Part shown: positions 1 through 10,256 of the stretch, one piece after another
Layout of the letters: every line of letters begins with the position of its first letter
Numbering within the stretch: the stretch's first letter is position 1
Source of the DNA: Symbiodinium natans
Taxonomy: Eukaryota > Sar > Dinophyceae > Suessiales > Symbiodiniaceae
DNA length: 64,000 nucleotides
Reading direction: 5' to 3'
NCBI GenBank assembly: GCA_905221605.1
Contig: CAJNDS010002401.1
Span: 426,542 to 490,541 of the forward strand
The notes under the pieces: generated by a model
Database searches by the model: none
What the model saw: the letters and a program-made list of their open reading frames with translations, nothing else
Told to the model about the DNA's origin: nothing
Made by a program: the position numbers and the translations under genes

Positions 1-3000
1 ACCTCGCGCAAGCGTCAGTGGCCCACCACCGATCGTTCTGACCGCATAAGTCGGCGACGGGCTCAAGAAGCTGATGCTCTCCCAAGCTGATGTTGAACTC
101 CTTGTACTCCTCGGAAGCGACATTGCAGACATTCCAATACCTCGTCCAGCCACGCTGGCAGTGCTCGCTGAGGTAGATCGTGCAAAGAGCGGCGTTGAGC
201 CACATGGTGGCTGTCCGAGCAGCCATGAGAAGCATCGATCGGCGGATGCGCGACCGCTGCGACATCATGGCGGCCAACTTTGGCGTGACAAGCATGTCCA
301 CCAGCATCATGACCAAAGCAGCTTGATTCTTGATGGCCCACAGCACCCAGGGCCTCGTCAGGAGCTGGTTTTGCTGTGGTAGCGTGCTCATGAAGGCGTA
401 AGCCATGGAGGGTGCCGACAGGAGAAGAACCAACCCCAGCCAAACAATCCACCAGAGCGCCTTGCTGGTTTTGGAGCTCGGGTGGTCCGGTCGTGCGCCG
501 TGGCGTTTCTTAGGCTTCGGCACATGCCGCAAGAGCCACGCGGAGCCTAAGCTCCAAACGGACCACGTGCAGCCAAGCCATAGTTCGCATTCTGGACTCT
601 GGAAGTAGGCAACTGTGCTCTTCAGGAAATCGTCTCCACACCCATCGTAGTAAAACGATCCAAACACATAGAGACAAAACAGCACCAGCGCGAGAGGGGC
701 GAAGAGACCACTTGCCGTGACGAGAAAGCGGTGAGAGATTTCAGTTTCGTCTTCGAGCGCCTCTGTGATTCGCAGGTGATGCCAACTGCCCAGAACAAAG
801 CGCCACGCCCCTCCTAAAAGCAGCGCCAAAGCTGCAGAGCGCCAGCACAAAAGACGCACAGTGGAGACAGAGACGTAGAGGAACGGTTGCTGCTCCACCT
901 TTGCGACCCAGTCCGGCAACTGCGCGGACGGATCCCCCAGCATGTTGCCGATGACTACCAGCGATCTCAAGGATTCCGGAACAGCAGTTACATCGCGAGG
1001 AGCTCCACAAGACAAGCGATTGCTGTGCAGGAGAAGCGTTGGGCCTCTCGCCGAAGCCTTTTCACACATATGCAGACGCTCCGGGCAAGCATCCTGGAAC
1101 ATCTGTCTCTGCTTCTGGCCCGACAGGTCCAACTGGTACTGTAACATGGGGCTTGCACATGTGAACTCCATGGAGCCCGAAGTAGTGTCTTCCACAATCA
1201 TGCTGAAAGAGTCGTCGTTCGTGCAGCCGTCTGATAGGTTCAGCTCTGGAACAGGCCCTGTTAAAGCATTTGCGTGCGCTGACAGGAGCGCAAGCTGCGC
1301 AAAGGACCCGACATCTGCAGGAATTTGGCCGGACAGCATGTTCTGATGGAGCGTCAAGACTTTCAAGAACCGCATTGCCGGAAGCCCCGTGGGGATCTCT
1401 CCAGATAAGCGGTTCTCATGCAGAGTCAGCACTGTTAGAGATGACACAACTGATAGGCACGGTGGGATGCGGCCGCTCAGATAGTTTTTGTGTAGATACA
1501 GCGTGGTAAGGTTCCGCAGTTGACAAAACTGTTCGATGTTGCCTTGGAGCCTGTTGCTTTGCAGAAGCAACACCTCAAGGCTTGGCAGGCCTGTTACGAA
1601 ATCTTGGAGCTTGTTGTGCTGCAAATAAAGCCACTTGAGGCTTGCAAGCTGTCCAAAACTCTGGGGCAGCTCGCTAAGGACGTTCCTGTCAGCCTGCAAA
1701 ACCACCAAGCTACCGAGCCTGCCAATAGCGTCAGGTAGCTGTGCGAGGAAGTTGTGGCGAAGGTCAAGCTCCCTCAGTTGCGTCAAGCTGCCCAGCGACT
1801 CGGGGATGCTCTTCAGCTGGTTGCGCCTCACGTTAAACCTCTTCAGCCGTGTCAAGTTGCCCAGCGACTCGGGGATGGTCTCCAGCCGGTTGTGGTTCAA
1901 ATACAAACTGTCCAGCCTACTCAAGCTGCCCAGCGACTCGGGGATGCTCGTCAGCTGGTTACGGCTCAAAAAAAGCACCTCCAGCCGCCTCAAGCTGCCC
2001 AGCGACTCTGGGATGCTCTCTAGCCAGTTGTCGTGCAAATCCAGGCTCCACAGCCTCGTCAAGCTGCCAGTCGACTTTGGGATGCTCTTCAGCTGGTTGC
2101 GGCTCAAATAAAGGAGCATGAGGTGCGTCAAGCTGCCCAGCGACTCAGGGATGCTCTTCAGCTGGTTTTCCCTCAAATGAAGCGTCTCCAGCCTCGTCAA
2201 ACTGCACATCGACTTGTGAATGCTCTCCAGCCGGTTGTCGTTCAAACCAAGCTGCTTCAGCCTCGTCAAGCTGCCCATCGACTCAGGGATGCTCTTCAGC
2301 TGGTTGTGGCTCATGTCAAGCTCCGTCAGCCTCGTCAAGTTGCCTAGCGACTCTGGGATGCTCTCCAGCTGGTTGCGATCCAAATGAAGCCGCGTCAGCT
2401 GCGCCAAGCTGCCCAGCGACTCTGGGATGCTCTCCAGCCAATTACCGCTCAAGTAAAGCTTATCCAGCAACGTCAAGCTGCCCAGTGATTCGGGGATGCT
2501 CTCCAGCCGGTTGTCGTTCAAATATAAACTCTCCAGCCTCGTCAAGCTGCCCATCGACTCGGGGATGCTCTCCAGCCGGTTTCCGCTCAAATAAAGCCAC
2601 GTCAGCTGCGTCAAGTTGCCCAGTGACTCTGGGATGCTCTTCAGCTGGTTGTTGTTCAAATCAAGATGCCTCAGCTTCCTCAACCTTCCGATCGACTCGG
2701 GGATGCTCTCTAGCTGGTTGTGATTCAAACCCAGCCACGTCAGCTCTGTCAAGCTCCCGAGCGACTCGGGGATGCTCTTCAGCTGATTTTGCCTCAAATA
2801 AAGCTGCTCCAGCCACGTCAGTTCGCTCAAAGACTCAGGCACCTCCCGCAACTCCGAATCACTCAAGTCGAGCCGCACCAAGTGGCCCTGCTTGCACTCG
2901 ACCCTGCGCCCCAGGCAGGGCGTCCCCGCGTGTTGCGGAAAGAGCTCCCTGAGAACCCGGAGCTCCTCAGGCGACAGGGCCACTGCAGCGACCACGCAGA

Positions 3001-3022
3001 GCAGGCGCCGAAGGAGGCGCAT
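1..3022 (-). CDS. LRR-polytopic membrane protein, copy 1 (C-terminus outside window)
   Basis: Eighth and last gene of the array in transcription order. It starts at 3022 (MRLLRRLLCVV, hydrophobic signal peptide of about 17 residues) and stays open to the left edge, which cuts it within the motif DACAR in the membrane module, so roughly 190 residues are missing. After a Cys-containing N-cap (PC and VEC) come 16 variable 23-residue LRRs of the type LxxLxLxxNxLxSIPESLGS at 1778-2881, then the conserved LRRs including LSGRIP/LSGEIP repeats, a Cys-rich cap, and the start of the multi-pass module. It is nearly identical to copy 2 at an offset of about 5.35 kb, but keeps the 8 bases (near 1620) lost there, so its frame is intact. 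It differs from copy 2 mainly in a few N-terminal LRR units near 2510-2600 and 2700-2790. A cell-surface recognition receptor is inferred; the ligand is unknown. Confidence 0.85.
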   Translation of the reverse strand, partial: MRLLRRLLCVVAAVALSPEELRVLRELFPQHAGTPCLGRRVECKQGHLVRLDLSDSELREVPESLSELTWLEQLYLRQNQLKSIPESLGSLTELTWLGLNHNQLESIPESIGRLRKLRHLDLNNNQLKSIPESLGNLTQLTWLYLSGNRLESIPESMGSLTRLESLYLNDNRLESIPESLGSLTLLDKLYLSGNWLESIPESLGSLAQLTRLHLDRNQLESIPESLGNLTRLTELDMSHNQLKSIPESMGSLTRLKQLGLNDNRLESIHKSMCSLTRLETLHLRENQLKSIPESLGSLTHLMLLYLSRNQLKSIPKSTGSLTRLWSLDLHDNWLESIPESLGSLRRLEVLFLSRNQLTSIPESLGSLSRLDSLYLNHNRLETIPESLGNLTRLKRFNVRRNQLKSIPESLGSLTQLRELDLRHNFLAQLPDAIGRLGSLVVLQADRNVLSELPQSFGQLASLKWLYLQHNKLQDFVTGLPSLEVLLLQSNRLQGNIEQFCQLRNLTTLYLHKNYLSGRIPPCLSVVSSLTVLTLHENRLSGEIPTGLPAMRFLKVLTLHQNMLSGQIPADVGSFAQLALLSAHANALTGPVPELNLSDGCTNDDSFSMIVEDTTSGSMEFTCASPMLQYQLDLSGQKQRQMFQDACPERLHMCEKASARGPTLLLHSNRLSCGAPRDVTAVPESLRSLVVIGNMLGDPSAQLPDWVAKVEQQPFLYVSVSTVRLLCWRSAALALLLGGAWRFVLGSWHHLRITEALEDETEISHRFLVTASGLFAPLALVLFCLYVFGSFYYDGCGDDFLKSTVAYFQSPECELWLGCTWSVWSLGSAWLLRHVPKPKKRHGARPDHPSSKTSKALWWIVWLGLVLLLSAPSMAYAFMSTLPQQNQLLTRPWVLWAIKNQAALVMMLVDMLVTPKLAAMMSQRSRIRRSMLLMAARTATMWLNAALCTIYLSEHCQRGWTRYWNVCNVASEEYKEFNISLGEHQLLEPVADLCGQNDRWWATDACAR

Positions 3023-3153
3023 GGGTTGTTTTGCGCTCTTGCGTCTTGTGAGGGGGACTCAGCGTGGATGCTTGAGTTTCAAGATCTTCGGACGCTCCAA
3101 CAGATCAAGTTTCAGAGATGTTCAGAGGCCCTTAGGACTATTGACACGCAACG
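3023..3153 (-). promoter_or_regulatory. Conserved 5' flank of copy 1
   Basis: These bases upstream of the start codon are almost identical to 8366-8498 before copy 2 and then diverge abruptly. Read on the minus strand they contain CAGATC/AACTTGATC-like sequence and a pyrimidine-rich stretch ending TCACAAG 22 bases before the ATG. If this is a dinoflagellate, that AG is a plausible spliced-leader trans-splice acceptor (inference). Confidence 0.35.
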
Positions 3154-4776
3154 CTTCTCCAGCCCTAGACCCTAGACCCTAGACCCTAAACCCTAAACCC
3201 AAAACCTAACCCTAAACCCTAAACCAACAGCCTGGGCCCTGGAATGTCCAGGCACTGCGTGTTGCGCATCAGCGTTCGATCGAAGCGCTGTAGAGGCGGG
3301 CTGTAGAGGTTTAGGGCAAGTTACGAGTGGGGTGGGGGTGGGGGGTGGGGGGGGTGTTGGACACTTGAGGGCTATTTGACATGGGATTCCTGTTGAAGAC
3401 AACTCTGTAAAAGGAAATCTGACGTCGAACGGTCCCATCGGTGTCGTAAAACATAATAATAACAATAATGATGATGATGATGATGATAACAACAATACTG
3501 GTGATAATGATATGTAATAGTGATCACAGTGATAATCATAATCATAGTTTTGAACATGATAATGATAACAATAATCAATTCGCTGGAGGTGCTCGGGCCT
3601 GCTGAGCCAGTGTAGAAGTCCGCCGAGGCGGTGCCTAAACCCTAAACCCTAAACCCTAAACCCTAAACCCCTAACCCTAGGTTGAGAGTCCCCCCGGGCG
3701 AGGCTTAGGGTTTAGGGTTTCGGGTGTTGGGTTTATAGAGCTCCCCTTCATGTAAGCTTTGGGCCTCGAAGATGCAACCTGCAGCCGCATCACGAGTCAC
3801 GAGATCTCCGGAAGGTTGCGTGTAGATCCTGGAGGAGTATGAAGCATACCCTAGACCCAGGAGTCACAATCTGCCCAAAGAAACTCACTGGAACCCCTTT
3901 TGGGGAACCTCCCTGAAACAGCCAACTGCGCAGCAATGTCAACAGTCAAACCCTGAACTCTTAAAACCCAAACAAGCGAAGCCATAAGCCCTGCTCTTCA
4001 ACCCCAGGCCCGTAGCTTCTCTACATTACGGTGCCGTTACCCCTTAAAGAGAACCATCGCTTAGCCCAAAACTCCCGACACCCTAAGCCCCAAATCACAA
4101 ACTTTCTCACCCCTAAAGCAGAGAAACTTTTGCTTTTGCTGATCATGCCTCCCTTACAGCTACCCTGAATCCCGAAGCCCTGAAGCCTAAACCCGACAAT
4201 TTCCAGAGAACCGGGCCCCTGGGGGCTGTGCCCGTCCGCTAGGGCGAGCTGGGCTTTGACGGAGAGAATCCGCACAGGCGCCTTCCATCGGGATTTAGGG
4301 TTGAGGGCTTGCTTGAAGGTTGAAGGGTATCGGGTTTAGGGTTTCCCTACGGGTTTAGGGAAAATGTCGCTTGTTTCATGTAGCACTGTCTTGAACTTGA
4401 ATCAGGCCCCCCACGGGGGGGGTGGGGGGGGGCGGGGGGGCTGAAGCCAAGACCCTTACTTAAGACCCCTTGCGGCCAAAAAGGCTTGAAGCTGTCTACC
4501 CTTCCCAGGCTGACAGCGCGGCACGCCGATCGATGTGACGATGTGTCACAGAGCGATGCTAGTTAAAACCCCCCTCCCCCCACCAGTAGTAGAGAAACTT
4601 TCGTTATAGTTGGTCCTGACCTAAATGCCACAATTTCCTGAGAACCAGCCACGGGGGGGTGCGCCCGTCCGAGGGCAGGCTGGGCTCTGTTGGAATCCGG
4701 CCAGGGGCCTTCCATCGGAATTCAGGGTTGTACTTTTTCGCTGGAACCAAGGCCCTTCAAAGCCCTTCAAAGTGCT
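3154..4776. other. Spacer 1: decayed spacer modules and telomere-like repeats
   Basis: No gene is recognised. In order: a CCCTAGA/CCCTAAA tract at 3164-3222 that interrupts sequence otherwise shared with 14938-15060; an AT-rich ATG/ATA/AAC low-complexity patch at 3450-3570; short CCCTAAA tracts at 3636-3680; a decayed copy (3741-3850) of the module that carries an open frame at 54882; a first copy of the LRR gene 3' flank at 4021-4310; a poly-G patch at 4416-4440; and a second 3' flank at 4620-4776 that leads directly into the copy 2 stop codon. Confidence 0.6.
4201..4310. repeat. Extra (orphan) copy of the LRR gene 3'-flank module
   Basis: The block around GGGCGAGCTGGGCTTTGACG and the following CCTTCCATCGGGAT occurs just downstream of the LRR genes (about 11340, 19130, 25890, 33940, 39350 and 47890). 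Here it lies some 430 bases too early, and a second copy at about 4640 takes the usual place next to copy 2. It closely resembles the other orphan at 58508-58700. Confidence 0.6.
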
Positions 4777-7700
4777 TCAAGCGCTTGGCCCCAGGGCCGC
4801 CAACTCCATGGACTCCTCCTCAGCAGCACCAAGACTTCCCGCCGTGCTGGCCATGCTGCCCATGAGGCCGACCGCTAGGCAGCTCGCAAGGCTCAGCAGC
4901 CACATGCCAGACTTCGCGGAGGTCCAGGCGAACCAGTTTTGAAAGAGCAAGAGCACCACCACGCTGGCCATCATGTATTTCCTGGACATGCTGGCTGTCT
5001 CGCCCTCTTCTAATTCTGGCACGTCGGCTCCGAAGACGTGCTGCCCCACACGGAAGACGCGCAGGTTCAGCGTGACCGCAAGAGCCGCTGCCGGCAGCAA
5101 CAGAGGGATCAAGGGGGCCCAGATCAGCAACACCTCTGCCAATGTCACCAGGAAGGTTGCCTGCTGCGCCCTGTCGAGGTTTCGGCTGGTGCACATCTTC
5201 CATCGGACACCCAGAAACCAAGGCGGAGCGAAGTAGAGTGAACCGTCTTGCTTGACAGAGAGCTTCCACAGCACCACCGTTATCACCGGTTGCAGCAAGG
5301 CACGCTGGATCATCTTGCTCAGGAGCAGCGGGCCCAGAGTGCCCACCACAGACCTCGCGCAAGCGTCAGTGGCCCACCACTGATCGTTCTGACCGCATAA
5401 GTCGGCGACGGGCTCAAGGAGTTGATGCTCTCCCAAGCTGATGTTGAACTCCTTGTACTCCTCGGAAGCTACATTGCAGACGTTCCAATACCTCGTCCAC
5501 CCACGCTGGCAGTGCTCGCTGAGGTAGATCGTGCAAAGAGCGGCGTTGAGCCACATGGTGGATGTCCGGGCGGCCATGAGAAGCATCGATCGGCGGATGC
5601 GCGACCGCTGCGACATCATGGCGGCCAACTTTGGTGTGACAAGCATGTCCACCAGCATCATGACCAAGGCAGCTTGATTTTTGATGGCCCATAGCAGCCA
5701 GGGCCTGGTCAGGAGCTGGTTTTGCTGTGGTAGAGTGCTCATGAAGGCATAAGCCATGGAGGGTGCCGACAGGAGAAGAACCAACCCCAGCCAAACAATC
5801 CACCAGAGCGCCTTGCAGGTCTTGGCGCTCGGGTAGCCCGGTCGTGCGCCGTGGCGTTTCTTAGGCTTCGGCACATGCCGCAAGAGCCACACAGAGCCTA
5901 AGCTCCAAACGGACCACGTGCAGCCAAGCCATAGTTCGCATTCTGGACTTTGGAAGTAGGCAACTGTGCTCTTCAGGAAATCGTCTCCACACCCATCGTA
6001 GTAAAACGATCCAAACACATAGAGACAAAACAGCACCAGCGCGAGAGGGGCGAAGAGACCACTTGCCGTGACGAGAAATCGGTGAGAAATTTCAGTTTCG
6101 TCCTCGAGCGCCTCTCTGATTTGCAGGTGGTGCCAGCTGCCCAGAACAAAGCGCCAAACCCCAGCAAAAAACAGCGCCAAAGCTGCAGAGCGCCAGCACA
6201 AAAGGCGCACAGTGGAGACAGAGACGTAGAGGAACGGTTGCTGCTCCACCTTTGCGACCCAGTCCGGCAACTGCGCGGATGGATCCCCCAGCATGTTGCC
6301 GATGACTACCAGCGATCTCAAGGATTCCGGAACAGCAGTTACATCGCGAGGAGCTCCACAAGACAAGCGATTGCTGTGCAGGAGAAGCGTTGGGCCTCTC
6401 GCCGAAGCCGTTTCACACGTGCGCAGACGCTCCGGGCAAGCATCCTGGAACATCTGTCTCTGCTTCTGGCCCGACAGGTCCAACTGGTACTGTAACATGG
6501 GGCTTGCACATGTGAACTCCATGGAGCCCGAAGTAGTGTCTTCCACAATCATGCTGAAAGAGTCGTCGTTCGTGCAGCCGTCTGATAGGTTCAGCTCTGG
6601 AACAGGCCCTGTTAAAGCATTTGCGTGCGCTGACAGGAACGCAAGCTGCGCAAAGGACCCGACATCTGCAGGAATTTGGCCGGACAGCATGTTCTGATGG
6701 AGCGTCAAGACTTTCAAGAACCGCATTGCCGGAAGCCCCGTGGGGATCTCTCCAGATAAGCGGTTCTCATGTAGAGTCAGTACTGTTAGAGATGACACAA
6801 CTGATAGGCACGGTGGGATGCGGCCGCTCAGATAGTTTTTGTGTAGATACAGCGTGGTAAGTTTCCGCAGTTGACAAAACTGTTCGATGTTGCCTTGGAG
6901 CCTGTTGCTTTGCAGAAGCAACACCTCAAGGCTTGGCAGGCCTGTTACGAAATCTTGGAGCTTGTTGTGCAAGCCACTTGAGGCTTGCAAGCTGTCCAAA
7001 ACTCTGGGGCAGCTCGCTAAGGACGTTCCTGTCAGCCTGCAAAACCACCAAGCTACCGAGCCTGCCAATAGCGTCAGGTAGCTGTGCGAGGAAGTTGTGG
7101 CGAAGGTCAAGCTCCCTCAGTTGCGTCAAGCTGCCCAGCGACTCGGGGATGCTCTTCAGCTGGTTGCGCCTCACGTTAAACCTCTTCAGCCGTGTCAAGT
7201 TGCCCAGCGACTCGGGGATGGTCTCCAGCCGGTTGTGGTTCAAATACAAACTGTCCAGCCTCCTCAAGCTGCCCAGCGACTCGGGGATGCTCGTCAGCTG
7301 GTTACGGCTCAAAAAAAGCACCTCCAGCTGCCTCAAGCTGCCCAGCGACTCTGGGATGCTCTCTAGCCAGTTGTCGTGCAAATCCAGGCTCCACAGCCTC
7401 GTCAAGCTGCCAGTCGACTTTGGGATGCTCTTCAGCTGGTTGCGGCTCAAATAAAGGAGCATGAGGTGCGTCAAGCTGCCCAGCGACTCAGGGATGCTCT
7501 TCAGCTGGTTTGCCCTCAAATGAAGCTTCTCCAGCCTCGTCAAACTGCACATCGACTTGTGAATGCTCTCCAGCCGGTTGTCGTTCAAACCAAGCTGCTT
7601 CAGCCTCGTCAAGCTGCCCATCGACTCAGGGATGCTCTTCAGCTGGTTGTGGCTCATGTCAAGCTCCGTCAGCCTCGTCAAGTTGCCTAGCGACTCTGGG

Positions 7701-8365
7701 ATGCTCTCCAGCTGGTTGCGAGCCAAATGAAGCCGCGTCAGCTGCGCCAAGCTGCCCAGCGACTCTGGGATGCTCTCCAGCCAATTACCGCTCAAGTAAA
7801 GCTTATCCAGCAACGTCAAGCTGCCCAGTGATTCGGGGATGCTCTCCAGCCGGTTGTCGTTCAAATCTAATTTCTCCAGCCTCATCAAGCAGCCCGTCGA
7901 CTCGGGAATGCTCTTCAGCTGGTTGTCGCTCAAAGCAAGCCACGTCAGCTGCGTCAAGTTGCCCAGTGACTCTGGGATGCTCTTCAGCTGGTTGTTGTTC
8001 AAATCAAGATGCCTCAGCTTCCTCAACCTTCCGATCGACTCGGGGATGCTCTCCAGCGTGTTGTGACTCAAGTCAAGCTCCGTCAGCCTCGTCAAGCTGC
8101 CCAGCGAATCAGGGATCCTCTTCAGCTGATTCTGCCTCAAATAAAGCTGCTCCAGCCACGTCAGTTCGCTCAAAGACTCAGGCACCTCCCGCAACTCCGA
8201 ATCACTCAGGTCGAGCCGCGCCAAGTGGCCCTGCTTGCACTCGACCCTGCGCCCCAGGCAGGGCGTCCCCGCGTGTTGCGGAAAGAGCTCCCGGAGAACC
8301 CGGAGCTCCTCAGGCGACAGGGCCACTGCAGCGACCACGCAGAGCAGGCGCCGAAGGAGGCGCAT
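4777..8365 (-). pseudogene. LRR-polytopic membrane protein, copy 2 (frameshifted)
   Basis: The start is at 8365 (MRLLRRLLCVV) and the stop at 4777. The gene has 16 variable LRR units at 7121-8224, the conserved LRRs, Cys-rich cap and complete ten-segment membrane module. At about 6970 it lacks 8 bases that copy 1 retains between GTTGTGC and AAGCCAC. Translation from the start therefore leaves frame after LKWL and stops at 6926 (479 residues: signal peptide plus most of the LRRs, no membrane domain). The remaining membrane half is open from the deletion to 4777 and shows no other lesion. Either this is a young pseudogene, a secreted LRR-only variant, or a sequencing or assembly error. Near identity with copy 1 points to a recent duplication. 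Confidence 0.8.
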
Positions 8366-8498
8366 GGGTTGTTTTGCGCTCTTGCGTCTTGTGAGGGGGA
8401 CTCAGCGTGGATGCTTGAGTTTCAAGATCTTCGGATGCTCCAAGAGATCAAGTTTCAGAGATGTTCAGAGGCACTTAGGACTATTGACACGCAACGCT
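8366..8498 (-). promoter_or_regulatory. Conserved 5' flank of copy 2
   Basis: It matches 3023-3153 nearly base for base, including the pyrimidine-rich TCACAAG 22 bases from the ATG, then homology ends at about 8498. The shared length marks the right edge of the copy 1/copy 2 duplication. Confidence 0.35.
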
Positions 8499-9537
8499 AA
8501 AGGCGTGGCTGCATTTGGAACCTCGCTTTGAACTTTAGCTACCGATGAGCCTTCAAGTAGGTCTTTTCGTTTTAGAGAGCATAGGATCACAGGACTTTAA
8601 AGGGCTCTGAGCTTTTGGTTGTGGCAGATCCCTTTTGTGGGTTTGGGGCTCAGAGGGTTTACGGAACTTTAACCTTCACGCGAGCCCTAAACCCAATGCC
8701 CTGAATGGCTGCAGCCGCACCTTGTCTGTCACCACTGCTGAATGGTGGAGCGACACGGTTCCCTTCCTGGTTCGACCTCCGGAAGACAGAGAGGAGAAAG
8801 TGAGGATGCTCGGGGGCATTGGCGGGAAGAAAGACATGCAGGGCCCCTCAGTCCCAGGCCACCAAGAACCTCCGAAACCCTTGCTACCCTGTACTCGAAG
8901 GTTCAGGGCACACTGAGCACCTAGGACCCAAGGCTCCCCCCCAGTAGGCCTCCGTAGCCTCATGTCAAAGAGTCGGCTGCAGTGTGATGTTCGGGATGGC
9001 GAGGCCCAAGTCGGGATCCTGGTTTGGACTTTTGGGCTCTGCCTGGAGGTTCATGGTGCTTATTAACTGTACTTATCACTGTACTTACAACCATATTAGG
9101 GCACTTAAGGGGCTTATAAGTGGGTTATAAGTACAGTTATACTTGGTTATTGAGTACCATGAACCTTCAAGTATGCCATTTTCATGCGTTCTGCGGTTTG
9201 GTGTTTGGGGGGGGGGGGTAGGTGCTACACCACACTGCGGCACAACCCCACAAGCATCCCTTGCGCTTCTTGAAATCGTGCCATCATACCCTCCATCTGA
9301 TGTCACCGGCGCTGCGGACGCCGGACGCCTTACCCCAAAACCCTTAGCCCCGAACCCTCAGCTCTGAACCCTAAACCCTACAGACCCTACAACCCTCAAC
9401 CCTAAACCCCAGACTCTAAAGGCCCCTACACCCTTCGGGGTGATGAAGGTCCTCTGTGGGGAGACCGCAGAGAGCCAATCACGCGCATGGGCCGTGATCT
9501 CTCGGCCTGGTGTGGCTAAACGCTGCTGGGGGGCATA

Positions 9538-9652
9538 CCCTAAACCCTAAACCCTAAACCCTAAACCCTAAACCCTCAACCCTAAACCCTAAACCCTCAA
9601 CCCTCAACCCTAAACCCTAAACCCTAAACCCTAAACCCTAAACCCTAAACCC
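9538..9652. repeat. CCCTAAA interstitial array
   Basis: About 16 heptamers, some changed to CCCTCAA. Sequence of spacer type lies on both sides, so this is not a chromosome end. Confidence 0.9.
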
Positions 9653-9740
9653 AATGCTTGTTTCCTCTTCTCTTCTTTGAAGGGGAGCCTAGTGCTTGGA
9701 TGACTTAAATAACAAACGAATTATCCGAAAAAGCATTTGC

Positions 9741-9840
9741 GGGGGGGGGGGGGGGGTTTAGGGTTTAGGGTTTAGGGTTTAGGGTTTAGGGTTTAGGGTT
9801 TAGGGTTTAGGGTTTAGGGTTTAGGGTTTAGGGTTTAGGG
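9741..9840. repeat. Poly-G run followed by TTTAGGG array
   Basis: Sixteen consecutive G (9741-9756) run straight into twelve perfect TTTAGGG units. The orientation is opposite to the array 90 bases to the left. Confidence 0.9.
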
Positions 9841-9986
9841 TCACAGTGGGGCATAGAGAGTTTATAAAGGTGTTGAACATATAGGGGTCGGAAAAACTAC
9901 GAACAGTCTTCCTTGTGGCCCCTGTAAAATGATGCTATACCAACCCCCAAAACGATTAAGGCCCCTTTGTTACGGGGTGTAAAGGG

Positions 9987-10088
9987 CCCTAAACCCTAAA
10001 CCCTAAACAACCCTAAACCCTAAACCCTAAACCCTAAACCCTAAACCCTAAACCCTAAACCCTAAACCCTAAACCCTAAACCCTAAAC
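9987..10088. repeat. CCCTAAA interstitial array
   Basis: About 14 heptamers with one ACAACC interruption near the left end. Confidence 0.9.
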
Positions 10089-10172
10089 CGTTAGCAAGCC
10101 TCATGGACCTCTCCTTCCCAGAGGCCGTGCCAAGGGCGCCTGGGGCTAAAATTGTCCTAGGGCTTAGGGTTG

Positions 10173-10256
10173 GTTTAGGGTTTAGGGTTCAGGGTTCAGG
10201 GTTTAGGGTTTAGGGTTTAGGGTTTAAGGTTTAGGGTTCAGGGTTCAGGGTTTAGG
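10173..10256. repeat. TTTAGGG interstitial array
   Basis: Heptamers with several TTCAGGG variants. Together with the neighbouring CCCTAAA array it could form a long inverted repeat across about 85 bases of unique sequence. Confidence 0.85.

Noticed and set aside
7510-8394. 294-codon plus-strand open frame of Ser/Cys/Ala-rich repeats, and similar ones at 21682, 28286, 36363, 41698 and 50727
   Set aside because: They lie exactly opposite the 69-bp LRR units of supported genes and reflect the unit's period, with no signal peptide, domain or independent conservation.
9538-10256. CRISPR array
   Set aside because: The heptamers are contiguous and have no spacers of regular length; the setting is eukaryotic.
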